From the NCBI GenBank assembly GCA_009103225.1, contig RHPI01003728.1:34622-98621 (forward strand): a stretch of 64,000 bases of DNA. Reading direction: 5' to 3'. The notes below the pieces were generated by a model. That model ran no database searches. It saw only the letters and a program-made list of their open reading frames with translations, and was not told where the DNA came from. A program made the position numbers and the translations under genes. Positions 1 through 13,333 of the stretch are shown one piece after another (the stretch's first letter is position 1; every line of letters begins with the position of its first letter). This DNA is from Chlorokybus atmophyticus (Eukaryota > Streptophyta > Chlorokybophyceae > Chlorokybales > Chlorokybaceae).

Positions 1-1637
1 CCCCCCCCCCCCCCCCCCCCCCCATGCTTTGTGTCGGCATACATGATGGATCACCCCGTACATGACTAAAAGGGGGGCGTACAGGTAGGTGGTAGAGTGG
101 TAGATAGCCTGGTGGTCGTGTAAGTAGCAAAGAGTGAGTGTGTTGTGCAGAGTATTGCACTTGGTGTGGTCTAGATGGGCATACCCCTCTGGCATTCTCT
201 GTACATACAGCGCCAGCGTGGGCAGATACTAACCTGCATGCTTGTATACGGTATGAGAGTGTATTTCTGACGGGGCGGGCTAGCATAGCGCAGCAAGCAG
301 CCATAGCACTAGCCCGGTGGTGACTGTTAAGTGATGAGTTGTAATGGATGTGATGTGATGCATTATGCATCACAATAATCCTTGATAATGTGAATGACAT
401 GTATCATGCATGTCATTCACATTCTCCGCCCATGCATGTTGGCATAGTACCATGACCCTTATATGTATACTGCATGTTATCCTCAGGTTGGTTGGTTGGT
501 TTTGCTGCCTACTGCCTGCATGAGATCCATTGCATTGCCAAACACATAGCAGCACTTAGGGTAGCCAGTGGGTGGCCTCGGGTGCAATAGCATTTGGCCC
601 TGCATATTGTGCCTGCTTTGCTTGTGTTGCTAAGCATCAATAAATGGGCGCGGATGTTTGTGCATGACATACCATAATCTATATCATATACATTGACAAA
701 GATGTGACATATTATAGATCATATCATGTTGATCCAAACAAGACAGTGAATACACACATGGTGAACTTGGCGACCTGCATGTTGGGTGTTATCTCATGAT
801 ACCAACTATCATGACAGCAACAATGGCGACCAAACCAATACAAAGCTGTGTTATGTACACATAATGAGCATCATGTGTGCATACATTCATCTAGTAGGCT
901 GTGCCACACATGCGCAACCATGCTGATGCATTTGCGCACCCAAAACAAGCCAGCCAACAAGCTACACATACTTGCATGCCGCATCATTGCATCGCACTCT
1001 TCATACAACCTGCATATGCATAGCACACTCACGCCAACACTGCCTGCGTCAACCGCGCAACATGTTGCTGTAGGCATACTGCATGTAACTATTACACTAC
1101 ACAAACTCAACCGACAGAAGCAGGCATTAGCTGCCAAAGCGAACCCTACACTGCTACAATGGCGTGCAACTCTTCCACGCAATCTGTCACTAGGTAACGC
1201 AACACCAAGCCAGTCTTTACTGGCAGCAAATAAAAGGTTGCAACCCGCTTTTGGTATTGTACAATAGCGCCCTACCAGGTCCGATGTCTGGTTTATGTCT
1301 TGTCTGCCTAACCCTCCGGACTGTACGCAGGTGATGGTGGCTTATAAGACGGGTCTTGAGGTGACAGGTCGGGCCTGCAAAAGCATCAGCGCCAGCAGTG
1401 CATACAGAGGCAGTCTGATTGGAGTGCAGTCACGATCTGACCAAAGCTTACTTGCGCTCAGGTGAGTACATGGGGCTTGTTGGCTCTGGATGATACGCAG
1501 GACTTGATGGGCTATACATTGGGGATGTGGGTGCCTCCCTGGACAATGTTGTGTCTCAGCCATGACAAAACTCAGTCTATACGTCACAAATGACGCATCA
1601 CCGGCAAGTTTCTCGTTACCAAGCAACAGTGCAACAC
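1..1637. other. Intergenic sequence downstream of RPB1
   Basis: No gene is recognised here. Bases 1-23 are a pure C run at the window edge; other C or G runs in this window sit beside assembly gaps, so this may be a contig edge. The open frames present are short, overlap each other and lack any family motif. A perfect inverted repeat lies at 387-423. The part next to 1637 should hold the RPB1 3' untranslated region, since RPB1 reads leftwards. Confidence 0.6.
387..423. repeat. Perfect 15-bp inverted repeat
   Basis: The left arm at 387-401 (AATGTGAATGACATG) is exactly complementary to the right arm at 409-423, with a 7-base spacer. It lies in gene-free DNA about 1.2 kb beyond the RPB1 stop codon. 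Role unknown. Confidence 0.85.
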
Positions 1638-4600
1638 TTACTGCTTGGCGGTGAAGGGGTGGGTTGGGGAGTAAGTGGTTCTGTTGGACGGGGAGTAAGG
1701 AGGGGAGTCTGGCCTGTAATTAGGCGAGCTTGGCTCATGAGCTGGAGACGAAGGGCTGTACGCCGGAGATGTTGGGCTGTAGTTTGGCGAGGTGGGGCTG
1801 TATGCTGGTGACGTAGGGCTATAGCTCGGTGATGTTGGGCTGTAGGCAGGCGAGGTGGGGCTGTAACTGGGGGATGTGGGGCTATAAGAAGGGGAGGTCG
1901 GGTCATAGCTTGGCGAAGTGGGGCTGTACGATGGTGAGGTTGGGCTGTAGCTGGGTGAGGTAGGACTGTAACTAGGAGAGGTCGGACTATAAGTAGGTGA
2001 AGTGGGGCTGTATGTTGGAGAGGTCGGCTGATAAGAGGGAGATGTGGGAGAGTAGGCGGGTGATGTAGGGCTGTATGCAGGAGATGTAGGGCTGTACTTG
2101 GGTGACGTCGGGCTGTATGCTGGTGACGTCGGTGAGTAGCTGGGAGATGTGGGGCTGTACTTAGGTGACGTTGGGCTGTAGGATGGAGACGTGGGGCTGT
2201 ACTTGGGTGATGTAGGGCTGTAGGCTGGGGATGTTGGGCTGTAGCTCGGCGACGTGGGGCTGTAGCTCGGCGACGTGGGGCTGTAGCTGGGTGATGTGGG
2301 GCTGTATCCTGGGGATGTGGGGCTGTAACCCGGGGATGTTGGGCTGTAGCCAGGTGATGCGCTTGGCGAGAAGGTGGCATTCCCATATGGTGAAAAGGTG
2401 GCGTCACTTGAAAATGGCGACTGGTGTGGGCTCAGCAAGTAGCCAGGTGACATTGCTGCATCACCCCAGTGTGGCGTCATGGATGGCGACCGTGATGGTG
2501 TTCTGCCGTCATACTCCATGCCCTCCATGTAGGTCGGGAGCTGCAGCTCAATTGCATGCTGCAGCATGTCCTCATTGAGAGTCAAGGCAAACTCCCCTGT
2601 ACCAAGCGGTGCCAGCTGTCCCAGCATGATGTTCTCAGTCACGCCCTTCAGAGGGTCGCACTCCGCAAACACTGCTGCCTCCAGCAAGATGTCGACTGTC
2701 TCCTCAAAGGAGCATCGCATAAGCGGGCCGGTCTCCACACGGTTGATGCCATGGCGTGTGATAGACATGAGATGACCGCGGTATGTCATAACATCACACA
2801 GAATGGCCAGATGTCTGTAATTGACATAGGAGCCATCAAAGGAGATCACATCTCGAAGCTCCTTCAGCAGTGCAGCTCGCACAGCTTCAATGCCCAGCAC
2901 CTCAATGACCTCAATCAAGTAGTTGCTGGATGTGCGCGTCTGGTCCACATGCTCATGACTCATAACAGCTTGCAGATTGACACCCTCGGTATCCAGCATC
3001 CACTCCTTGTCGTATGCAAAAGCTTCATTGTTGTCAAACACAATGGTCTTGCCATCACGAATGAACACTTTTCTGATGTCTGGAATGCCTCGTAGTGCCA
3101 TCTCTGTCATCATGCTGCTTGCAATCTTCTTCAGGAAGACATCTTCCTCACTGTCCAAGGAACTCTCACCCTTGCCCATCTCGTCATTCATGATGCGAAT
3201 GCGCAGGATGAGTTTCTCAGCGTTATCGTCAGTGAAGATGCAAGTCAGGTCGCCCTCAAACTCAGCGTTGATCTTCTCAGCAATATCCGCCATGCTCAAC
3301 TTCTTGTCAATCATCATCTCGCGATTGAGCTCGAGACGCAGCAGCCAAGGGGATACCCTGTCCAGGTTGACGTCCTCGTCTGGCATCTCATAGTACGACC
3401 GCACAAAATCTGCGTCCTCCTTGATCACAGTGTTGACAGGATCTGGATCATAGTAGATCTCAACTGCGTGCGTCACACTGCGAAGCGTGGTGTACTCAAG
3501 TGCACACTGAACATTCTTGGCCTTCTCCCTGTCACGAGCATATTCAGGCTGTAGGTACACAGAAAGAGACGGGGTCTTTGTCTTCTTTGCTATGTTGATG
3601 ATCTCACGCAGACGTGGCACTCCCAGTGTCACGTTCTTGGCACTAACACCGGCGTAGTGGAAAGTGTTGAGTGTCATCTGCGTTGCTGGCTCACCAATAG
3701 ACTGAGCCGCAATTGTTCCGATCATCTCCCCAGGTGGTGCAAGTGATTGGGCAAACCTGGCCTCAATCTCTCCAAGGAGCCAACTGAATGCTGCTGTGTT
3801 CAGTCGAAACTCTTTGGTCACACGCTTGCTTGCCAATGTACTGCGCAGCAAGATGTTGAACAGCAGTGTCGCGTTGCGCTGCGCTTCAATGCTGAGTTTG
3901 TCTTTGCCAACCACCACCATGAGCCGATCAGACAACTTCTTGACATCTTGTATGATTTTCTGTGGGTGCAAGTCTGTAGGCTTTCGAGTGTCCACATGAA
4001 ACACCTTCTGAGCGTTCCATATCATTCTGTGAAGGTTGACAGGCATAGGCCAGGAGGCCTCGCCTGAAGGGAAGATGGATGTTCGCAGCAGCTGCCTGTC
4101 TGCCTGTAACCTCTTCAGTTCCTCATCAAGAGAAGCCTGCACCTCAGGATTGCTAACCAAGTCGTCAATGACTTCCGGCTCAAGATATGTGTCGGCGAAT
4201 CCCGTGCGCTCCACCTCAAATCGATATATGTTGTCAAACTGTTTGCGGTTGGGTCTGAGGGACTCCAGCTTCTGGGACTCGATGTAGACAGCATCCATAC
4301 CATCTTCACCATAAAGGAACTGGATGACATCGCCCAAGGAGTTGCGTATGGTTCCGTCATACTTCACCATGACATCCTCCATGGCTTTCACCAAGCGTCT
4401 TTGAATGTAACCGGTCTCAGATGTTTTCACGGCTGTGTCAATCAAACCCTCACGACCTCCCATGGCGTGAAAGAAAAACTCTTGTGGTGTCAAACCTCGC
4501 AAGTATGAGTTCTCAACAAAACCACGACTCTCAGGACCATAATCGTCTTTGGTGAAATGCGGCAAGGTGCGATCAATGAACCCAAATGGGATGCGCTTGC

Positions 4601-7600
4601 CCTCCACGTTCTGCTGCCCCACACAGGCAATCATCTGAGAGATGTTGATGAACGAACCCTTGGACCCTGCAGTCACCATAGCCTTCACGTTGTTGGTCTC
4701 TGCCAAACTACTCTGTGCGCTGTTACCGGCCTCGTCACGTGCCCTGTTGAGCACCTGCATATTTGCATAGTGCGCGTTAGCCGCTAGTTTGGCACTTAAA
4801 GCGCCAACAGCCAAGCAAATAGCGAGCCAAGACAGAATCTGCTTACCTGATTCACACGGTTCTCAAAAGACTCTTGCACAGTGCGACCAGGCTGTGCATC
4901 AAGCTGCTTTTCTTGGGCCAATTTGATCAGCTCCTTGACCTCATTCTTGGCATTAGCGATGGTCTCATTGATTTTAATCATGGTTGCCTCATCCGCAATG
5001 GTATCACCAATGCCGATGCTGAAACCTTGTTGCAGCAGCCAGTAGTTGACCACCCACTGTGTTTGACCGAGAAACAGCCTTGCCGCATCAGGTCCATGCT
5101 CCTCCCTGCCACATGATAGACGAATTACAACGCAAGGCACGCAATTTAGTGTTGTTGAAATGCAGTGACCTGCTGGTCGACTGATACTCACCAGATGACA
5201 TGGATAAGACTGCCGCCTCCTGTGCCTAGTGTCTTTTTGCACAGGATACCGGTGAGTAACTCGCCCTGTTCAATCAACACCTTCGTGTCGCCAGGAGAAA
5301 TGTCAGTGTTTTCTCCATCAGGGTGCCAGGCGGCAAAACGAACAAGGTTAACATTTGGTATGATCAAGTTGAAGAGCTGCTTTCCGGTCCAGAGAGGCCT
5401 GGGCTTAATGATGGCAGGTGTAGGGATGCGTCCATCCCAGTTGCCCAGCCACATCAGTGTGTTCATCAACACATCCTGCACCCATCCCACATGGTTGGGA
5501 TCTGCAAAGACATCCTGAAACCAAAGCACAACGTGGATGCACTGCTTTATGACACAAATCTCACCTTCTCTATGAACGTGTCTCGTTTAGTGACTTTGCG
5601 GCAGCCCAAGAGGGTGTCCTGGACAATGCCCATCACAGGCCTGTTGGACTGTGGTGAAACAATGTTCTTGGGTACAAGCATCAGCTCCTTAATCTCAGCA
5701 CGTGTCTCAAATGACTGAGGGACGTGCATGTTCATTTCATCCCCATCAAAGTCCGCATTGTATGGTGAGGTCACGGAAAGATTCAGACGAAACGTAGAAT
5801 ACGGCATAATCTTTATTCGGTGTCCCATGATGGACATTTTGTGCAAGGAGGGCTGCCGGTTGAATAAGACAAAATCATCATCCATCAGGTGCCTCTCCAC
5901 TTTGTAGCCAAACTCCAAATGGCGATCACTGGACTTCTTCAAGTAGCGCAAATCAAGCCGCTGGCCGTCATCCCTGATAATGTACCTCGCCCCAGTTTCG
6001 CCAGGAGGAGGATGCGGTCCATTCTCCACCAACTTTTGCAACCTGGCAACAGTTGGCAATGTGAGCTCCCGCTTGAGATGCAAGCAGGCTGCTGCTGACA
6101 GAGAGGCTACTGCACAGGTTGCACGGTTTTGCAGACAGGCAAATTGACACACACTCACTTATCATAGTTGTATGGAGTGACTGTCTCTGGGTAAGTGAGA
6201 TTCAAAGCGATACTCCAGGGCACACCCAGCTGCTCAGGGCTCAGATTTGGATCTGGCGTGATGACAGTACGCGCAGAGAAGTCCACGCGCTTCCCCATGA
6301 GGTTGCCGCGAATGCGTCCTTCTTTTGCCTTCAGCCGCTGGCAGATGGACTTGATTGGACGACCTCCTCGTTGCAAAGCCTGATGTTGTAGATACACCGT
6401 TTACATACACATGTCACACATTCATGCACATTAGCTTGAACGTACCCTTGGTTGCCCTGGAAGCTCATTGTCAAAGTACGTTGCAATGTGAAACTGCAGC
6501 ACATGTGAGAACTCATTGATGATATGGGCTGGAGCACCGTTCTGCTCTTGGCGTTTGAGTTGTGCATTCGCGCGCACAATTTCGGCCAGTTTGTGCGTCA
6601 AGTCATCCTGTTGTTTGACATAAAGGATTGATGCCATACACTAGGACAAACAACAGCCGATCGCCTCTGAAGCCGCAAGTGTGTACAAATGAAAACACTG
6701 TACCTCACTGTGGGCAGAACTGCCCATCATCACGGATGGGCGCACAGGTGGCGGAGGCACAGGCAACGCGGATATAATCATCCAATCGGGTCGTGCATTC
6801 TCGGGGTCCAAACCCATCATCTTGCATTCCTCATCACTGATGCGCTTCAAGATGTTCAGCACCTGCACTTGATATTGACTGAAATGCTCATGCAACCTCG
6901 CACATAAACCCTGCCGACTATATGCAAAGTGACTCACTCGCTCAGCTGTCAGCACTTGCTTTCTCTCCACAGGTTCTGGCAGATATGGGTCATCTTCACG
7001 CTTTTTGGCCTGCTTAAACTCGGCAAGAATCTTCATCCCATCTATTGAAATCTTCGGCTGCATGGCTCCGCAACCACCATGTGCCTTCAACTCGTTGCCA
7101 TGCTCATCTGTTGTTCCCGGCAAAATTTCATCACCGCCCTCACAAAGACTTTTGGTCTTGCATATATCAGTGACTTTTCGCAGGCGAGTAGCGCGATTGC
7201 GAATCTTCAGTGCAACCCTAAATCTGGAATCATTCTACAAGGACGCACAGGTCAAAATGAACTGGTGTGAGAATGGACTGAGCACTGACCAACAAGCTGG
7301 TACTGCTAGCAGGCATAACATCTGCACCATAGCCTTGCATCTCAATTTAAATGCCGCACCTGATCAGCAAGGAGTTTGGAGCAGTTGAAGCATACGCAAC
7401 GTAAAACACGGAGGACAGTCTTGATGAAGCCAACATGAAACATAGGTTTCGCCAGCTCTATCACTCCAAAATGTCCAGGACAATCAACTTTGCCACTGTT
7501 GCAAGTCTGGCACTTCAAGCTTCTGTCCAGAGTGCCCATTCGAGGGTCATTGAGGCCACCCATCTTGGGGACACCTCGATCATACAAATCGCTGCTTTCG

Positions 7601-8290
7601 ATCTTTGCAACAGCCATTTGCCGCTGCAAACACACATATATAAGCGTTAACCCTTGCTTAGAGGAAACCCAGTGCAGTGCAACTTATGGTCAATACCCTA
7701 CACAACTCATCTTCCTGCACCTGACCCTAGCTCTGACCTTGACCATGTAGTGTGCTGCGCAAACTACCACCTGACTGGACTTGCGTCCGCACAACAACTG
7801 ATCACGCAAGACTCCAGCAATTTCGCTGCCAAAGCACAGAAGTACCAACACTGCAAGCGGACAAAACCCTGAAGCGCAGTCAAACAACGACAACCCCAGC
7901 TCTGACACCGTTTGCTGTCCGACAGAAAAGGCGACACTGATACACTCAGACACTCAAGAAATCAGGGAGGCTAAACTCGAATCCACCCTAATCACGACAG
8001 CATAGCAACCCAGATCACACGACAACCGGCACAATACGAAACAAAAAGAGCAAGTCAACTTGTCATGCAGAACATGGAGGACAACTCTTAGCTAAGGCAG
8101 CGCTTGTAGCCGTGCTGTTGCAACTTGACAGTCATGAGTGTCACGGTACACCCAGTTGCATCCTTTGCATGCAAGCGGACTCACAGGTATTCTCAAAGTT
8201 GACACTTACGATTTCATCTGGGCTGAGGACACCAAACTGCACCCGCTGAACCCTCTTCAAGTCTGCTGGAGAGTAGGGAAACGACGCCAT
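1638..8290 (-). CDS. RPB1: RNA polymerase II largest subunit RPB1
   Basis: Catalytic subunit of nuclear RNA polymerase II, which synthesises mRNA. Ten exons (8210-8290, 7360-7623, 6938-7234, 6704-6862, 6446-6607, 6159-6379, 5565-6042, 5192-5514, 4847-5105, 1638-4754) join in frame to 1786 aa, close to the usual RPB1 length. Visible landmarks are the N-terminal zinc-binding clamp ([18 protein letters not shown], about residues 64-81), the catalytic metal loop [10 protein letters not shown] (about 489-498) and the funnel/trigger-loop segment [18 protein letters not shown] in the last exon. The C-terminal domain (about 1551-1786) has about 29 YSPTSPx heptads followed by a degenerate tail. Position 7 is Lys in three heptads. 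All introns are GT-AG. The start [15 protein letters not shown] matches the family N-terminus. The last exon, 3.1 kb, carries more than half of the protein. Confidence 0.98.
1641..2348 (-). repeat. RPB1 CTD heptad repeat array
   Basis: About 29 tandem 21-bp units encode YSPTSPx, with x being S, A, G, K, T or N. Two units replace Ser2 (YQPTSPT and YDPTSPS). The final 33 residues are degenerate. The repeat makes long spurious open frames in other frames and on the other strand. Confidence 0.97.
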
Positions 8291-9203
8291 CGCTTCTAAT
8301 CACCAACTACAGCTGAACTGCTACAATCAACAAGGTGAGCAGCGCATGCTCAGCAAGGCGCAAGCCTTATAGGTGTACAACTACGTTTGCAGTCCAGCGC
8401 GGCAGCACAGCGCCTGGCAGACTGCCGATCCGGGTTCACCATATGCAGCTACACCAACACCTTCCCCATCAGCTTGTGGTCAGAACAGTATCGTCGAACG
8501 CCCCCTCGCCGCCGCTGCCGCTGCCGCCGCCGCCGCCCGCACGGCCCTACCGGCCAACAACATTATGGAACTTTGCGAGCACTTTAGGGTTGAAGTTGCT
8601 GTCGTCGTAACTCAAAACCGTAAACCGGTTACGTTACTCTGCTTCTGCATCCGATATCCAGACAGATCTAGATATCCAGAAATCCGCGCCTGTTGGATAT
8701 CATTGTGCACCCGCGGCGCCTGGCGGAGTTATGCAGTCGCCATGCGTAGGATCAACCCGATGATGCCTGATAGCCGTCGGATAGGTTGCCATAGGGCTTT
8801 CCCGCGCTTATTGTGCTGCAGGGCGAGTGTGGATGCTGGCGGCATCCACGGTGTTGTCGCCGGTGGCAGGCGTGTCCTTGGCAAGGGTGTCGCTGCACAG
8901 GACGACTGACTTGTTATACATATACAGCGCTCTGGCTCTAAGCTTTTGCAGCAGGTGCGCTGCAATCTCCTGGTCAGCCGAACAAGCCAAGGCGGCCTAG
9001 CCAAGGAGGGCTACCCCAGGCTCAACGCTGCTTGTCGGTATGCGGATGTCATGGATTGAGATTCGGAAGCAGACTTGAAAAATTGCAGCTTGACAACGCC
9101 ATTGCGTTTGCCTGGTTATTCTGTCTTGCACATGCTCCCGTGATCATACATTACATTCCAGTCGTTGTTGGATGCACATCCTCAAATGCTCGTATCTTCA
9201 GCA
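8291..9203. promoter_or_regulatory. Divergent intergenic region between RPB1 and RAD7-like gene
   Basis: This 913-bp stretch separates two start codons on opposite strands, so it should hold both promoters and 5' untranslated regions. It contains GCC-rich low complexity at about 8505-8540 and a cluster of GATATC-containing words at about 8650-8700. No TATA box could be assigned with confidence. Confidence 0.5.
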
Positions 9204-12052
9204 ATGGGCGGCAAGCGCAAGCCTGCTGCGGGCAAAGAAGCCGGTGCTGCTCCGTCAGGCAGGCGGCGCAATGGCAAGGCGCCATTGCAGGCAGACACGG
9301 ACCCTGCTGCTGCTGCTGGTGCTGCTGCTGCTGGTGTTGACCAGCCTGACAGTGGCAATGAAGGCGCTGAGGATCAGCTGCCAGTCGACGGCGCCGGGAC
9401 GTCACGTAGTGCCCCCAAGCGCGGCAGAGCAGTATGTGTGCCTGTTTTCTGTGCATGTTCGCCATGTCCTACCTCTGTCTCAGCTGCTGTGCACTCTCAT
9501 CTCATGCTGTTGCCCTGCACTACTGCGTGTGTGTGTATGTGTGTATGTGTGTGTGTGTGAGACTACTGTACCTCTAAACCGCTCGTCGTCCTATATCGCC
9601 CACCTCATACAACATGCTTTGTGAGCTTGGTGTGCCTCGACATTCTTAGGCATGCTCTGCATGCTGATGCCCTGCAGGACTGCAGCTCGCAAGTAAACCT
9701 TTAGTCTTTGTCCCATGTTGAATTATCACATTGTAATTGGTGCGCAATCTGCAGTCAATCTCAAATGCTGTTGACGAACGTGGAATGACCCAACGGCGCC
9801 GCAACATGGAAGCCATTGCGCAGCGCCGCGCAGCACACTTTGCACGAATGGTTGATGACTCTGCTGCACCCAGTCAAGCAGCTGCTCCTTCCACCTCGCC
9901 AGTTGACAAACCGGAGGAAGACTGGCCAGGTGCAGACCAACCGCATGTTTGCACCAAAACGCACTACGTGCGTTGCTGCACAAGTCATTGCTTTGTACTG
10001 GTGGCGCAACGCATGCTCAAAGCACTTGCATATCTCCTGGCAGGCCCATTCTCGACAGCACGTCAGCTTGTGCAAGGACGCGCAGCGGCAGCAGCCGCAC
10101 GAGAACAGAGCTCTATTCCTGCAGCAGACTCTGGGGATGCGCGCTTTACGGTGGAGTGGAAACCTCGCGAGCATATAACAAAACGCTTCAAACTAAAAAG
10201 CGTTCCAACGCTGTTAGACATGTGTGTCCTGTTGCTGGCCGATCATGTCGAGGACATCTCAACCCTTGCTTTTGTTCCAGACAGTGCTCGCCGCAAGCTA
10301 TGCACTGCGCTATGCGCGTAAGTCACACCTGATGCATGCTCATGCTGTGCTTTGCTTGCGTGTGGCATTCTGTCGTGGATTGGCTTTGAAAATGCTTGCA
10401 CGGTAACCAGGGCTTTTGTGCAGTGGGCGACGCATGAGCGCTGAAGCGCTACAGGTGTTGAGTGCGGGAGAGCCGTCAGAACTTGTTGTTCCAGATTGCT
10501 CCTTGGTTCCAGAGGATGCTTTGACCCCTGCGTTGGCGGCGGCTGTCACCCGCGATCTGGAGGTGTGCTCATCAAATACGGTGAAGTTTGTTGTGTGATG
10601 GCTCGTGGCCCTGATTCTATACTCCAATATCAGGTCCTATCCTTGGGGTACTGTGGTCGTGGCCTGTCGGATGCAGGCGTGTTGGCAACTGTGGGCCGCG
10701 AACCAGGTTGCCTCCCGCGCCTGCACACGCTCACCTTCCGCGGTGCATATCGGCTGTCTGACAAGGGCCTTGCTGCTGCCCTGCAGGTAGAGCACTTGCT
10801 GGCAACACAGCAGATTGTGGTGATACTGATACCCACTGATGCAGGGCGCACCAAACCTTACCTCGTTAGAACTCTCTGACAGCAATCGCCTGACTGGCGA
10901 AGCTCTGTCAACTGTGGTGTCTATCGTCGGCTCGTCATTGAAGTCACTCTGCTTGGACGGCTGCTGCCAGCTATCTACCAGCAAGATGATTGAATGCCTC
11001 ACCAAACTGCCCAACCTGACACGTCTCTCACTCCAGGTTGGCCTACTATATTTGATAGTTGCTAGCTCCATCAAGGAGGGCACTTGTTTGGACTGGTGCA
11101 CGTCGACCTAACAAATGTACCTGGCCATGTCATAACAGAGCATTAATGGAGTGACAAACGATGTTGTCCGGGAAGTTGCAGTCACGAGAGCCGGGGGGCT
11201 CATTGAGCTGCGTCTCAACCGTTGCAGGTGCTTTGCCTCTGCGCACATGTGTGGTAACGAGATTTGCTGGCGTGCTGACAAGGCATGCTTGCATAGTGGG
11301 TTGACAGACCAGGCTGCGTCCGCATTAGCTGCTTGTTGTCCCAACTTGCAACTGTTGGAGCTGGATGAAGTCAACATCACGGATGAGACTCTTGCACTGT
11401 TATCAACTGGATGCCGCAATCTGCAAACTATTTCATTCAGAAAATGCCGGGAGCTCAGGTATGGTCTGTTTTCATAGCCTTGGTTTGCATCATGCATTGC
11501 TGTGTGCTGACTGACACATTTGTGTTTCCAAAGTGATACGGCGTTTGCTTCCTATGTAACTGCTGCCGGTGCAAGTTTACGGCATCTTAGCTTGAATTCC
11601 GTAGTGAAGGTGAGTGTCGCTCTGGTCACTCAGCATGTAATCTGTGGTTGTTGCATGTTGTCCAGTCCGTTGAGCAGCATGCCAGCTGTCGTCTGCAAGA
11701 CTAACTGTGAGACACATTGATACCCGCAGATTGGAGATCTATCGCTGCATGCGCTGGCCATGCGAGCTTGCGATAGCCTGGCCACGCTGGACCTGGGTTG
11801 GTGCCGGTCAATAACAGATGCTGGCCTCGGCTACCTGGTGGATACTTGCCAGAATCTGCGCGAGTTGCGCGTCTTTGGCTGCGCCCAAGTGAGTGCTGCA
11901 ACTGCTGGGCATGTTGTGGACATACACGCAAGACATGCGCGGGGTATGGAAAACAGTACTGATGCTTGCACTGTCAGATTACGCAAGTGTTTCTTGATGG
12001 ACATTCAAATGACAACCTGGAAGTGCTCGGAAGGGGAGATGATAGGTATTGA
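9204..12052 (+). CDS. RAD7-like leucine-rich repeat protein (nucleotide excision repair)
   Basis: Eleven exons (9204-9431, 9755-9929, 10044-10317, 10424-10562, 10634-10786, 10845-11036, 11139-11227, 11297-11458, 11534-11609, 11730-11888, 11978-12052) join to 573 aa, close to the length of yeast Rad7. The N-terminal 110 residues are basic, Ala-rich and low in complexity. A middle block (PSLVPTLLDMCVLLLAD-type, actual text KSVPTLLDMCVLLLADHVED) leads into LRRs of the F-box/AMN1 type, for example PNLTSLELSDSNRLTGEAL and PNLQLLELDEVNITDETLAL. In yeast, Rad7 acts with Rad16 and the elongin-C homologue Elc1 in global genome repair and as a ubiquitin-ligase receptor. The order of regions fits Rad7/Rhp7 better than a generic F-box LRR protein, but no single catalytic motif proves it. 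An in-frame ATG at 9165 is an alternative start. All introns are GT-AG. Confidence 0.78.
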
Positions 12053-13333
12053 AGGGCCTTGTATTGGCCCATGTGGATAGCGTCGTTAGTTTGTATTGTA
12101 CTTGCTGTACTGTTAGAGTTGAAGGGCTCAGGTTTAGTGGACACAATCTGTGTCTTGACAATACTCAGATGTCTCTCTTATGCTGTTATGTAGGAGGAAC
12201 AAGCAAAACTGAAAACAAGCAGACTCTGTTGGGTACATGCAGATACAGGTTGTGCCGCTGGTTGTGCTGTCTGCGCCCCACCGGTCATGGAGTGAAGGGT
12301 TGAGCATGCTGCAGTGGTAGGGGTGAAGGCGAGGCAGGTGTGGTACTTGGACAGTGCTGTCATTGGGTTTGGCTAACAGTTGTGCAAACTGAGCAGCTTG
12401 CGGGTGCCAGCGCTCCTAGGCAATGTGAATACATAATAATTTCTAGCTGCGTACATAGATCTCAGCGGCTGTAGCCACAGAGGGTGCGTTTTGCTGTGCA
12501 TGATCGCACAACAGCCCTGTGGGCAGGTAACACCATGTCAACATGCATGCATGGCTAACGGGGACGGGCGGTAGTGTCATAGTGATAGTGGTTAGCCCGG
12601 TAGTGATGGTGTACAACTTGATAAACTGAATTGGTAGTGTGCATGTGAGTGTTGGTGTGCATGTGGCATATGTATGCGTGTGTCTCACACAGCACTTCAC
12701 ATACCCTATACACTCATATCCAGACACCCTGCTTAGGGTATAGGCAAACATCATGCAACACTCTATGCCAAGCTCAAAACACAAAGTACAACATCTAGAG
12801 CACAACGTGTTATTCCCGCACCACCACCTCTAGGCTACAGGGGCTTTCTCCAGGCTAGTCTACCTGAATGCATTGTAAGTGCAAGAGCGAGGGCAGGCAG
12901 ATGTAATAGGCATGGATGACAGTACGTAGCTATGTGTGACGATGTTGCTGTACTAGTAATGAGAGAGGCAGAGGGGAGGAGAGGAGTGGAGAGGAAAGAG
13001 GGTTGGCGTGGTGGCGGGTGTGACGGGTGGACGTGTGTGCAGTGTGTGTGGCGTGCAGCGCGTGCGTGCTCTCCCCCCCCCTGCTTGTGTGCAATTGCCG
13101 TATGTCCACATAACTGACATTGACCGTGAGTGCTCCAAGACTGATATGGGCAACATTGTTACTGGTTGTTGCCGCAAAATCTAGCAAGCTTCCCAGTACT
13201 GCTCCACAGCACCGTTGGCGTGCATGGTTTGGCAACATATAGCCTACTTGTTGAATAGCTCAGCAAAATGCATCCTCTTTCATACCGCATACAATTCAGA
13301 TGGTTGACATTGAACATAAAATATACTGTGTAG
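12053..13333. other. Convergent intergenic region, RAD7-like to DPCD
   Basis: Both flanking genes read into this stretch, so it should hold two 3' untranslated regions and their polyadenylation signals. It includes a purine-rich patch at about 12959-13010 and a C run at about 13072-13081. No open frame shows a recognisable motif. Confidence 0.5.

Noticed and set aside
1616-2407. 263-codon minus-strand frame rich in His, Pro, Ala and Thr, and plus-strand WGCSSAT-type frames over the same bases
   Set aside because: They are other-frame readings of the RPB1 heptad repeat, which lacks stops in several frames.
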